The notes beneath the pieces were generated by a model, which saw only the letters and a program-made list of their open reading frames with translations, was not told where the DNA came from and ran no database searches. 9,795 nucleotides of DNA from Coriobacteriia bacterium (GTDB taxonomy: Bacteria > Actinomycetota > Coriobacteriia > Anaerosomatales > Anaerosomataceae): positions 1-9,795 of the forward strand of contig JAFGUS010000104.1 of the NCBI GenBank assembly GCA_016938395.1, written 5' to 3'. Position numbers and translations under genes: made by a program. The first letter of the stretch is position 1. The number at the start of each line of letters is the position of its first letter. This document shows, piece by piece, positions 1 to 7,974 of this stretch.

Positions 1-870
1 CTTGGCCATGCGCTCGGGGAAGAACGGCTCGAGGGCGTCGAGCTTCTCCCCCACACCGGCGAACTTGATGGGCTTGCCGGTGACCGACCGGACCGACAGC
101 GCCGCCCCGCCCCTGGCGTCGCCGTCGAGCTTCGTGACGATCACGCCGTCGAAGTCGACGCGCTCGGCGAAAGCGGCCGCGGCGTTCACCGCATCCTGGC
201 CGGTCATCGCATCGATGACCATAAGGACCTGATCAGGTTTGACTGCGGTCTTGATGGCAGCGGCCTCGGCCATCATCTCTTCGTCGATGTGCAGGCGGCC
301 GGCAGTGTCGATGATGACGACGTCGCGCATCCGGCTGACCGCCGCGCGGACGCCCGCCTGGGCAATCGCGACGGCGTCGGTGCCCTCGCCGCGGTACACG
401 GGGATGTCGAGCTGTCTGCCGAGCGCCTCGAGCTGGTCGATGGCGGCCGGCCGGTACACGTCACAGGCGATGAGCAATGGGCTCTTGCCCTGCGAGCGCA
501 GAAGACGGGCGAGCTTGGCGGCCGCGGTGGTCTTGCCCGAGCCTTGGAGACCGACGAGCATGACCACGGCGGGCATCCTGCCGGAGAGGACGAGCCTCGA
601 CTCGGCAGAACCCATGAGCGTCGTGAGCTCGTCGAGAACGATCTTCACGACCATCTGGCCGGGCGTGAGGCTCGACATGACCTCCTGGCCGACCGAGCGC
701 TCTCGGACGCGCGCGACGAAGGACTTGACCGTCTTGAAGTCGACATCGGCCTCGAGGAGCGCCATGCGCACCTCGCGCATGGCTGCGTCGACATCGGCCT
801 CGGACAGGATGCCGCGGCCGGTCAGCTTGGCGAAGACCGCCTGCAACCGGTCACTGAGAGTGTCGAACAC
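1..870 (-). CDS. ffh: Signal recognition particle GTPase Ffh (3' end outside window)
   Basis: Ffh is the protein subunit of the bacterial signal recognition particle. It binds 4.5S/6S RNA and signal sequences of nascent chains and docks on FtsY in a GTP-dependent way. The 290 residues present cover the N domain (about 1-95) and nearly all of the G domain. Visible motifs are the P-loop GLQGSGKTT (107-115), DVYRPAA (137-143), DTAGR (188-192), TKLDGDARGG (246-255) and the closing GVGEKLDALEPF segment (272-283). The methionine-rich M domain that binds RNA and signal peptide would lie beyond base 1. The start is GTG at 870-868: GGAGG sits four bases upstream, and the resulting MFDTLSDRLQ matches the normal Ffh N-terminus. 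It is 54 bases downstream of lepB. The reading frame is intact up to the window edge. Identification is very secure; only the exact start carries slight doubt because the SD spacing is short. Confidence 0.96.
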   Translation of the reverse strand, partial: MFDTLSDRLQAVFAKLTGRGILSEADVDAAMREVRMALLEADVDFKTVKSFVARVRERSVGQEVMSSLTPGQMVVKIVLDELTTLMGSAESRLVLSGRMPAVVMLVGLQGSGKTTAAAKLARLLRSQGKSPLLIACDVYRPAAIDQLEALGRQLDIPVYRGEGTDAVAIAQAGVRAAVSRMRDVVIIDTAGRLHIDEEMMAEAAAIKTAVKPDQVLMVIDAMTGQDAVNAAAAFAERVDFDGVIVTKLDGDARGGAALSVRSVTGKPIKFAGVGEKLDALEPFFPERMAK

Positions 871-924
871 GATGCCTCCGGAAATCAGGTCGCTGCGTGG
901 ATGCGGGTGGGACGGCCTCTCACC

Positions 925-1482
925 CTACGGAGACACGCGGCAGGAGTCAATCACCTGGAAACGCGTTACAGGCATGAGTATGACCCCCACTCGACCGTCG
1001 ACATCCTTGAGCGGAACCGGCCCGATGAACCTGCTGTCCAAAGACACGGGGCGATTGTCGCCAAGGACGATGATCGTGTCCTCGGGAACCACGAATGGCT
1101 CGATGACGCGTGCATCGGCACCGATGATCGCCTGTGGGGCGACGTAGGAAGGGGCGCCGTTGACGTAGGCGACGTCACCGGCGAACGAGACGGTGTCGCC
1201 GGGAAGCGCGACGACACGCTTGAGCACACTGACGCGCGTGCCCCGATCCGTGATGGTGACCGAGACGATGTCGCCGGGGGCTGGATCGCCGTAGCCCCGT
1301 GTGACCAGAACGCGGTCGCCGGGGAGGAGCGCGGGGTACATAGAGTCCCCCTCGACCCGCACGACACGACAGACGATGAAGAACACTGCGACGAGCATGC
1401 CGAGGGCGAACGCGAGCAGCACCATGAGGAGCAGGTGGCGGCGATCCCGCTCCCGCCAGAAGATGAAGTGCGGGCGCTCCAT
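925..1482 (-). CDS. lepB: Type I signal peptidase (LepB/SipS type)
   Basis: This is a membrane-bound serine/lysine protease of 185 residues that cleaves signal peptides from exported proteins on the outer face of the membrane. A charged N-terminus (RERDRR) is followed by one transmembrane segment at about 17-38. Next come box B GDSMYP (45-50) with the presumed nucleophile Ser47, box D LKRVVALPGD (87-96) with the general base Lys88, and box E GDNRPVSLDSRFIGPV (141-156). The length and single anchor fit the short Gram-positive SipS form rather than the two-span enterobacterial LepB. The ATG at 1482-1480 lies seven bases after the ftsY stop, with GGAG ten bases upstream inside the ftsY end. The open frame runs further upstream to 1773, but that part lies inside ftsY in another frame and would place a non-family sequence before the anchor. 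Translational coupling to ftsY is likely. The stop is TAG. Confidence 0.95.
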   Translation of the reverse strand: MERPHFIFWRERDRRHLLLMVLLAFALGMLVAVFFIVCRVVRVEGDSMYPALLPGDRVLVTRGYGDPAPGDIVSVTITDRGTRVSVLKRVVALPGDTVSFAGDVAYVNGAPSYVAPQAIIGADARVIEPFVVPEDTIIVLGDNRPVSLDSRFIGPVPLKDVDGRVGVILMPVTRFQVIDSCRVSP

Positions 1483-1489
1483 CAGCGTC

Positions 1490-2416
1490 TCACTCCAGAT
1501 CGCCGACGATAGCCGACGAGAAGACGTCGGGGTCGAAGGGCTCGAGGTCGTCGATGCCCTCTCCCACCCCGATGCGCACGACGGGGAGGCCGAGCTCACG
1601 CGCGACGGCCACCACGATCCCGCCCTTCGCGGTGCCGTCGATCTTGGTGAGCACGAGTGCGTCGAGATCGAGCGCCCGGTGGAACTCGCGAGCCTGCACG
1701 AGCCCGTTCTGGCCCGTCGTCGCGTCCATGACGAGTACGACGCGGACCGGATGAGGGCTCTCGCGTTCGGCAACGCGGCGTACCTTGACGAGTTCGGCCA
1801 TGAGGTCGGCGGAGGTGTGCAGCCGTCCGGCGGTGTCGACGAGAATCAGGTCGGCGTCGTACTCACGACCTGCCGCGAGCGTGTCGAAGGCGACCGCGGC
1901 CGGGTCGGAGCCGTGCGGCCGCTCGATGACGGGGACACCGGCGCGCTCGGCCCAGATGCGAAGCTGCTCGATCGCCGCTGCCCTGAAGGTGTCGGCCGAC
2001 CCGATGACCACACGTCTCCCCGCGTCAGCGGCCTGTCTGGCAAGCTTGCCGACCGACGTGGTCTTGCCCGTGCCGTTGACGCCGACCACGAGCACTGTCG
2101 CCGGTCCTGACGAGAAGGGATCGTCGCCCTCGACCGTGACCTCTGCCGCGATCTCGGTTCTCAGACGGGCAAGGACGCTCGCAGCGTCGGGCAGTGCCTC
2201 GCGGGCGGCGGCATCGCGCAGGCGACCCACCATCTCGGTGGTTGCGGTGACACCCATGTCCGAGGCGATGAGCGCGTCCTCGAGATCCTCCCAGAACGAA
2301 TCATCGAGATCCGGCCCGCGGCGCAACAGGACGTTGAGGTGTCCCTGCAGCTCGTTGCGCGTACGGGAGAGGCCCTCTCCGATGCGCTTGAACCAGGGCT
2401 CAGGCACCGCCGTCAC
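1490..2416 (-). CDS. ftsY: Signal recognition particle receptor FtsY
   Basis: FtsY is the SRP receptor GTPase at the inner face of the membrane. It pairs with Ffh, and mutual GTP hydrolysis releases the ribosome to the translocon. The 308 residues contain an NG core: helical N domain about 10-95, P-loop GVNGTGKTT (112-120), DTFRAAA (142-148), DTAGR (194-198), TKIDGTAKGG (257-266) and the GVGEGIDDLEPF segment (283-294). The motif variants GTGKTT and TKIDGTAKGG are FtsY-like and separate it from Ffh. There is no long acidic A domain as in E. coli, which is normal for Gram-positive proteins. The GTG at 2416-2414 overlaps the smc end by 17 bases; a second in-frame GTG at 2407-2405 is equally possible because neither has a clear SD. 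Either way, translation is probably coupled to smc. Confidence 0.95.
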   Translation of the reverse strand: MTAVPEPWFKRIGEGLSRTRNELQGHLNVLLRRGPDLDDSFWEDLEDALIASDMGVTATTEMVGRLRDAAAREALPDAASVLARLRTEIAAEVTVEGDDPFSSGPATVLVVGVNGTGKTTSVGKLARQAADAGRRVVIGSADTFRAAAIEQLRIWAERAGVPVIERPHGSDPAAVAFDTLAAGREYDADLILVDTAGRLHTSADLMAELVKVRRVAERESPHPVRVVLVMDATTGQNGLVQAREFHRALDLDALVLTKIDGTAKGGIVVAVARELGLPVVRIGVGEGIDDLEPFDPDVFSSAIVGDLE

Positions 2417-5400
2417 CGTCTCGTGCGGGGCGCTCGATCTTCTGGCTCACGACCTTGCTCACGCCGTCGGCCTGCATCGAGACCCCGTAGAGTACGTCGG
2501 CCATCTCCATGGTGCGGCGCTGGTGGGTGACCACGACGAACTGCGTGTGTGCGCGCAGACTGTCCACGAACGCGATGAAGCGGCGCAGGTTCGTGTCGTC
2601 GAGCGCCGCCTCCACCTCGTCGAGGATGTAGAACGGGCACGGGCGCGTGCGGTAGACCGCAAACAGGAGCGCGAGGGCGGTGAGCGACTTCTCGCCGCCG
2701 GAGAGCAGGCTCATCTTCTGGAGCCGCTTGCCGCGCGGTTGGGCGACGACCTCGACGCCGGTCGCCTCGAGGTCGTCGGGTTCTGTCATCGCGAGTGAGG
2801 CGTTTCCCCCCGGGAAGAGCAGGGCGAAGATGTCCTGGAAGTGCCGGTCGACGAGTTCGAACGTGTCGAGGAACCGGTCGCGCACTTTGCGGTCGATCGC
2901 AGCGATGACCTTCTGGAGCGCCTTTCGGCTCGAGGTGAGGTCCTCGAGCTGGCGCTGCATGAACTCCCGTCGGTCGCTCAGGTGATCGTACTCATCAACG
3001 GCCACCGGATTGATGGGGCCGAGGTTACTGAGCCGCTTTCGCAGTCTGTGGGCACGCTCGGCCGCTGAGGTGGCATCCTCGACAGCCGGGATCTCGAGGG
3101 CGCGCTCGAGGGGCATGCCGAGATCCTCAACGACCCGCCTGACCGCTGCGGTCACCTGCACCTCGAGGGCCGCCTTCTCGGCGCGAACCGTGCCGGCAGC
3201 CTCCACCGCTGCATCGAGTGCCTCCTGCGCGAGCCGAACACCGTCCTGCCCGCTGTGGATGGTCTCACGCAGCGACTCGGAGTCGGCCTGCTCGAACCGC
3301 GCGCGGTCGCGCAACTTGTCGGCGAAATACTCGGCGCGCTCCAGGAGGACCGACCACAGGTCGTGGAGCGGTTGGAGGCGCTCGCGGAGCGACTCCAGTG
3401 CCTCCTCGGTGGTGCGTGAGTGATCGACGGTGAGGCCGAGTTCGCGCGTCTCCGCGGTGAGTGAGGCGAACCGGCGCTTCAGGTGAACCTCGCGCTCGGA
3501 GACCGCCGCCACCTCCACCTGGCATGCCGAGAGGCGGTTGGCTACTTCGGTCTCCTCGCGGAAGCGCGAGTCGCGCTCCTCTCGGCGCGCTATCGTCGCC
3601 TCCTCAAGCTCTTCGATGCGCGCGACGCCGTCGGCGATGCGCTCCGTCAGTGCGCGCTGCTGGGGGCGGTCCTTCATCGTCTTCTCGTTGATCTGGCGCA
3701 GGCGCAGCCCGATGGCCGCGGCCTCCGTATCAGACTCGGTGATCGAGTGCTCGAGGCGACCGACATCCTCCCTGAGAGACGCTTCCTCACCGGTGAGTGT
3801 GGCCAGTGTCTGGCTGAGCTCGAGAGCGTCCTGCTGGGCTGCCTCGAGCGCCTCCCGGGCTTCGACGACGCCGGCTTCGGCCTCGCCTACCGTCGAGAGG
3901 AGTGCCTCCTGCCGGTCGCTCAGCTCGGCGAGCGAACGGCGACGGCTGAGCACGCCCGCGTCCTCGCCGAGCGAGGGTCCCACACGGACCTTGCCCGAGG
4001 GCCACACGGTCTGACCCGACGGCGTGGTGAGCCGCCACGGTGACGGAGTGGCAGCCAGCGCCTCATCGAGGGTATCGACGACGCGCACGTCGCCGATAAG
4101 CGCGGCGAGCCCCGCCCGTACCGACGGATCGCACTCGATGACATCGAGGAGGCGCACGCCGGGGCCGTCGGCGGGCATGTCGGGTGCGACGGAGGTGTCG
4201 ACCGGTATCAGTGCGAAGTCGGTGGCCCCGTGCTTCTCGAGCAGTGCCACAGCAGGCGAGACACCGTCGGCGGTCTTCATGAGCACGCAGAAGAGGTCCG
4301 CGCCGAGCACCCGCTCGAGCACGGGTTCGTAGGCTTCGGGAACCGAGACGTGGTCGGTCACCGGGCCGATGACGCCGGGCATCTCCTGCTCGCGCGCGAG
4401 CACCCACGCGAGTGCGGGTGAGGCGGCGTCGAACGCGCGATCGACTTCCTCGAGTGCCCGGATGTGGGCGCGGGTCTCGGCGAGTTCGGCGCGGACCCGC
4501 TCGAGCTCGGCTTTGCGCGACTCGAGCAACCGTACGCGCTTGTCGACATCGCTTCCCGCGAGCGCGACCTCTTTGCGCGTCCGTTCGATGCGCTGGGCAA
4601 GGTGCTCCAGTCGGTTGCGTCTCGCCGAGAGGGTCTGCATGAGAGCCGAACGCTGGTCTCGTACGTGTTCGGCTCGCTCGGTCAGCATCTCGGACTCGAG
4701 TGCGAAGGCCGCGAGGGCCTGCTGGATCTCGGCAAGACCCCCGCGTGCGTCGTCGACGTCGGCGCGCGCACGCCGGGCCTCGATCATGACCTGGGAGAGC
4801 GTCTCATCCGCGGCAAGCCGCTGCTTCTTGATGGTCTCGGCCTCGCGCCGGAGCTCGCCGAGCTGCGTGTAGAGTGCCTGAAGCGTTGCGTCGGCCACCG
4901 AGCGCTCTTCGGCGATGCGCTCGAGCTCCTGGCCGCGCGCTTCAAGGCGCGTGCCGCTCTGATGCACCTTCTGGCGGAGCTCCGAGAGCCGCTCGACGAG
5001 GTTCTTGCCCTTCTCCTCGAGCAGCAGCAGGCCCGAGTTGGCGCGCTCGAGCACGGACTGCAGCCGGCGGCGCTGCTCGGAGAGGTCTCCGACGAACAGG
5101 CCCTTCTCCTCCAGGAGCGACTGGAACGCGGTGAGCTCGCGCTGCCGCTCGGCGAGGCGATACCGCGCGAGTTCGATCTCGGCATCGTGTTCACGCTCGC
5201 GCTTCTCGACGCCGTCCCAGGACGCCTGCAGCGCGCGCAGGTCGCCTACGGCGAGCGAGACCTCGAGCTCCTTCAGTTCAGCTTCGAGCTCCCGGTACTG
5301 TACCGCCTTGTCGGCCTGGCGCTGAAGCGGGCGCAACTGCCGGTCGATCTCGGCGAGGACGTCGCGGATGCGGTCGAGGTGCACGTCCATCGCTGCGAGC

Positions 5401-5939
5401 TTGCGAAGCGCGCGATCCTTGCGCTTCTTGTGCTTCAGGACGCCGGCGGCCTCCTCGATGAGCGCGCGCCGATCCTCGGGCTTCGCGTTCAAGACCTCGT
5501 CGATGCGGCCCTGGCTGATGATCGAGTGGGTGTCCCGACCGAGTCCGGTGTCGTGCAGGAGTTCCTGGACGTCCATCAGCCTCGAGGGCGACTGGTTGAT
5601 CAGGTACTCGCTCTCGCCGTTACGGAACATCCGGCGCGTGATCGTGACCTCGGAAAACTCGAGGGGTAGCGTGCCGTCAGCGTTGTCGAGTACGAGGTCG
5701 ACCTCGGCGACACCGACAGCCTGCCGGGCCGAGGAGCCCGCGAAGATGACGTCCTCCATCGCGTTGCCGCGAAGCGCCTTGGCGGACTGCTCGCCGAGCA
5801 CCCAGAGCACGGCGTCGGAGATGTTGGACTTGCCCGAGCCGTTGGGGCCGACGACGACTGTGACGCCGGGCTCGAGGCTGAGCCTGCTGCGGTCGGCGAA
5901 CGACTTGAACCCCTTGAGGGTGAGCGACTTCAGGTACAA
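2400..5939 (-). CDS. smc: Chromosome segregation/condensation ATPase SMC
   Basis: SMC forms a homodimeric ring-like ATPase that, with ScpA and ScpB (not in this window), organises and loads along chromosomal DNA. At 1179 residues it has the usual bacterial length. The order is complete: N-terminal ATPase half with Walker A GPNGSGKS (31-38) and Q-loop ISQG (Gln143), a long coiled coil from about 170 to 505, a hinge at about 519-660, the returning coil, then the C-terminal half with signature LSGGEK (1079-1084) and Walker B FYILDE (1103-1108; catalytic Glu1108). The start is TTG at 5939-5937: it gives MYLKSLTLKGFKSF, which matches the conserved beginning of the family, and AAGGG lies seven bases upstream. 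No in-frame stop or frameshift is seen. It follows rnc after 81 bases and overlaps ftsY. The TTG start may limit translation. Confidence 0.97.
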   Translation of the reverse strand: MYLKSLTLKGFKSFADRSRLSLEPGVTVVVGPNGSGKSNISDAVLWVLGEQSAKALRGNAMEDVIFAGSSARQAVGVAEVDLVLDNADGTLPLEFSEVTITRRMFRNGESEYLINQSPSRLMDVQELLHDTGLGRDTHSIISQGRIDEVLNAKPEDRRALIEEAAGVLKHKKRKDRALRKLAAMDVHLDRIRDVLAEIDRQLRPLQRQADKAVQYRELEAELKELEVSLAVGDLRALQASWDGVEKREREHDAEIELARYRLAERQRELTAFQSLLEEKGLFVGDLSEQRRRLQSVLERANSGLLLLEEKGKNLVERLSELRQKVHQSGTRLEARGQELERIAEERSVADATLQALYTQLGELRREAETIKKQRLAADETLSQVMIEARRARADVDDARGGLAEIQQALAAFALESEMLTERAEHVRDQRSALMQTLSARRNRLEHLAQRIERTRKEVALAGSDVDKRVRLLESRKAELERVRAELAETRAHIRALEEVDRAFDAASPALAWVLAREQEMPGVIGPVTDHVSVPEAYEPVLERVLGADLFCVLMKTADGVSPAVALLEKHGATDFALIPVDTSVAPDMPADGPGVRLLDVIECDPSVRAGLAALIGDVRVVDTLDEALAATPSPWRLTTPSGQTVWPSGKVRVGPSLGEDAGVLSRRRSLAELSDRQEALLSTVGEAEAGVVEAREALEAAQQDALELSQTLATLTGEEASLREDVGRLEHSITESDTEAAAIGLRLRQINEKTMKDRPQQRALTERIADGVARIEELEEATIARREERDSRFREETEVANRLSACQVEVAAVSEREVHLKRRFASLTAETRELGLTVDHSRTTEEALESLRERLQPLHDLWSVLLERAEYFADKLRDRARFEQADSESLRETIHSGQDGVRLAQEALDAAVEAAGTVRAEKAALEVQVTAAVRRVVEDLGMPLERALEIPAVEDATSAAERAHRLRKRLSNLGPINPVAVDEYDHLSDRREFMQRQLEDLTSSRKALQKVIAAIDRKVRDRFLDTFELVDRHFQDIFALLFPGGNASLAMTEPDDLEATGVEVVAQPRGKRLQKMSLLSGGEKSLTALALLFAVYRTRPCPFYILDEVEAALDDTNLRRFIAFVDSLRAHTQFVVVTHQRRTMEMADVLYGVSMQADGVSKVVSQKIERPARDGDGGA

Positions 5940-6005
5940 GAGACGTCCCTTGAGGCGGGTAGCGGGCTCAGGACGCCGGGCGCGAGAGCACGCACGACGA
6001 GGCGT

Positions 6006-6014
6006 ATCCTACCA
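6006..6014 (-). promoter_or_regulatory. Possible extended -10 promoter upstream of smc
   Basis: On the minus strand TGG-TAGGAT forms an extended -10 element (TGn followed directly by TAnnnT) in the 81-base rnc-smc gap. I see no TTGACA-like -35 at 16-18 bases, which an extended -10 can tolerate. A transcript from here would begin near 5999 and give a leader of about 60 bases before the smc TTG. The rest of the gap (5940-6005) holds only the smc SD and no convincing hairpin. This is a short-motif call and could be chance. Confidence 0.3.
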
Positions 6015-6020
6015 CAGCGC

Positions 6021-6740
6021 TCACGTGTCCCGGCCTCCGGCAGTGCCGTCGTCCTCCGCCTCGAGCGCCTCGAGTGCCGCAGCCGCGGCCGCCTTCTCGG
6101 CGGCGCGCTTGGAGGCTCCGTCCCCGGAGCCGAGGACGCGACCGTCGAGGGTGACTTCGGAGGAGAAGGTGCGGCTGTGCGGCGGACCGACCACATGAGT
6201 GATGCGGTACTCGGGAAGCAGGCCGGTGCGCCCCTGCGTGTACTGCTGGAGGACCGACTTGGCGTCGCTGTCGGGCACGTCTTCGGTGGCGTAGCGCGAC
6301 TCGAGGATGCGGACCGCGAAGCTCGTGGCGGCCTCCAATCCGCCGTCGAGATAGAGCGCGCCGACGAGGGCCTCGAAGGTGTTCTCAAGCAGCGACGCTC
6401 GCGCCCGATCTCCGGCCGTGTCGGCGCCCCTGCCGAGTCGCACCAGTTCGCCGATGCCGAGCTCGTCGGCCACGGCAGCGAGGGCGTCACGCGAGACCGC
6501 GTTGTGCTTGCGCCGGGTGAGTTCGCCCTCAGGGGCGTCCGGCAGTGCCCGGTAGAGCTGCTCTGAGACGACGAACCCGAGGATGGCGTCTCCGAGGAAC
6601 TCGAGTCGCTCGTAGTCGTCGGTGATGTCGTGCTCAGCGGCGTACGACGGGTGGGTCAGCGCTGTCTCGAGCAGTTCGGGCCGGGTGAACACGCGGCCGA
6701 CGACCTCCTGGGCACGTGCGAGCCACTCCTGCGTGGACAT
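6021..6740 (-). CDS. rnc: Ribonuclease III
   Basis: RNase III is a cytoplasmic homodimeric endonuclease that cuts double-stranded RNA, including rRNA precursors and structured mRNAs. The 239 residues have the standard layout. The catalytic domain (about 5-150) carries the signature ERLEFLGDAIL (44-54), with Glu47 and Asp51 as metal ligands, and a second acidic site at ENTFEALVGALYLDGG (119-134), where Glu123 corresponds to E. coli Glu117. The double-stranded RNA-binding domain runs from about 159 to 226 and ends in GASKRAAEKAAAAAAL. Position 120 is Asn where E. coli has Asp114; I believe this substitution occurs in other functional family members. The ATG at 6740-6738 has GGAGG six bases upstream and lies one base after the fabF stop, so translation is probably coupled. 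The frame extends to 6785, but that stretch lies inside fabF and is unlike the family. Confidence 0.96.
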   Translation of the reverse strand: MSTQEWLARAQEVVGRVFTRPELLETALTHPSYAAEHDITDDYERLEFLGDAILGFVVSEQLYRALPDAPEGELTRRKHNAVSRDALAAVADELGIGELVRLGRGADTAGDRARASLLENTFEALVGALYLDGGLEAATSFAVRILESRYATEDVPDSDAKSVLQQYTQGRTGLLPEYRITHVVGPPHSRTFSSEVTLDGRVLGSGDGASKRAAEKAAAAAALEALEAEDDGTAGGRDT

Positions 6741-6741
6741 G

Positions 6742-7974
6742 TCAGTCCTCCAGGCGCCTGAAGAGCAGCGTGGCGTTGTGCCCACCGAAGCCGAACGAGT
6801 TGCTCATCACCGCCCGAAGCGCGGCCTCTCGAGCCGTGTTGGGCACGTAGTCGAGATCGCACGCAGGGTCGGGCGTGTCGTAGTTGATCGTGGGTGGTAT
6901 GACGCCGTCGGTGAGCGACCGCACACAGATCACGGCCTCGAGCGCGCCCGCTCCGCCAAGGAGGTGGCCGGTCATCGATTTCGTGGACGAGACCGGTGGC
7001 GCATCGGCGCCGAACACCTGCTTGATCGCGCCGGTCTCGGCAGCGTCGCCGAGTTCGGTGGACGTTCCGTGAGCGTTGATGTAGTCGATGCCGTCGGGGG
7101 CCATCTCTGCGCGCGCAAGGGCTTGGAGCATCGCACGACGTGCGCCGTCACCGTCGGGAGCGGGCGCGGTGAGATGGTAGGCGTCAGCCGAGGCGCCGTA
7201 ACCGGCGAGCTCGGCGTAGATCCTGGCACCACGGGCACGGGCGTGGGAGAGTTCCTCGAGAACGAGGGCGCCTCCCCCCTCGCCCATCACGAAACCGTCG
7301 CGCCCGGCGTCGAAGGGGCGCGACGCAGTCTCGGGATCGTCGTTCCGTGTGGAGAGCGAGCGGGCGGCGCAGAAGCCAGCAAGACCGAGTGGCGTGACCC
7401 CGCAGTCGAAACCACCGGCGATGATCACATCGGCGTCTCCCCGGCGGATGGCCTCCCCTGCCTCGCCGATGGCGTGGTTGCCGGTCGCGCACGCGGAGAC
7501 CGGCGCGTAGTTGATGCCCTTGGCACCAAGGCGGATCGAGATGTAGCCGGCGGCGAGGTCCACGATCATCATCGGGACGAGGAAGGGGCTCACGCGGCCG
7601 GGGCCCTTGGTGTCGAGAATCTCCTTCTGTTCCTCCATCGTGGACAGCCCGCCGATGCCCGAGCCGACGATGACACCCACGCGGGACGCGTTCTCCTCGG
7701 TGATCACGAGGGTGGCATCGGCAACCGCATGGTCGGCGGCGGCTACCGCGAACTGCTGGAACCGTGAGAGGCGTCGAGCCTCCTTGGCGTCGAGCCAGGG
7801 CGAGGGGTCCCAGTCGTCGACCATCGCGGCGAACCTCGTGGGGTATGCCGACGCGTCGAACGCGGTGATGGGCCCGACGCCGCTTTGGCCCGCGGTCACC
7901 GACGCCATGACGGTATCGGCGCCGATACCCACGGGACTCACGACGCCGAGGCCCGTGACGACGATCCGTCTCAT
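6742..7974 (-). CDS. fabF: Beta-ketoacyl-ACP synthase II (FabF)
   Basis: FabF condenses malonyl-ACP with acyl-ACP in each elongation round of type II fatty-acid synthesis. The 410 residues have the full thiolase-fold pattern: N-terminal RRIVVTGLGVVSPVG, nucleophile Cys162 in SACATG, His302 in NAHGTST, Lys332 and His337 in STKSMTGHLLG, and the C-terminal gating loop FGFGGHN (394-400). The length and motifs match FabF rather than the FabH type. The ATG at 7974-7972 overlaps the fabK stop in an ATGA arrangement, and AAGGAG lies about eight bases upstream. The frame continues upstream to 8004, but that extension lies within fabK. The gene is followed by rnc after one base. The catalytic residues are all present, so the enzyme should be active. 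Confidence 0.96.
   Translation of the reverse strand: MRRIVVTGLGVVSPVGIGADTVMASVTAGQSGVGPITAFDASAYPTRFAAMVDDWDPSPWLDAKEARRLSRFQQFAVAAADHAVADATLVITEENASRVGVIVGSGIGGLSTMEEQKEILDTKGPGRVSPFLVPMMIVDLAAGYISIRLGAKGINYAPVSACATGNHAIGEAGEAIRRGDADVIIAGGFDCGVTPLGLAGFCAARSLSTRNDDPETASRPFDAGRDGFVMGEGGGALVLEELSHARARGARIYAELAGYGASADAYHLTAPAPDGDGARRAMLQALARAEMAPDGIDYINAHGTSTELGDAAETGAIKQVFGADAPPVSSTKSMTGHLLGGAGALEAVICVRSLTDGVIPPTINYDTPDPACDLDYVPNTAREAALRAVMSNSFGFGGHNATLLFRRLED

Noticed and set aside
871..924. Terminator or promoter in the 54-base lepB-ffh gap
   Set aside because: Only a weak GGGTG/CACCC pairing with an 11-base loop is visible, with no U tract and no convincing -10/-35 pair.
289..1512. Long plus-strand open frame (407 codons) opposite ffh and lepB, with similar long ones at 4464-5669 and 6622-7767
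   Set aside because: These lie entirely antisense to well-recognised genes. They are rich in Arg, Ala, Gly, Asp and His as expected from complementary GC-rich codons, and show no family motif. They are shadows of strong third-position GC bias.
1483..1773. N-terminal extension of lepB to 1773
   Set aside because: It overlaps ftsY in another frame, is Arg/Ser-rich low-complexity sequence, and would put an unrelated segment ahead of the membrane anchor. The ATG at 1482 fits the family.
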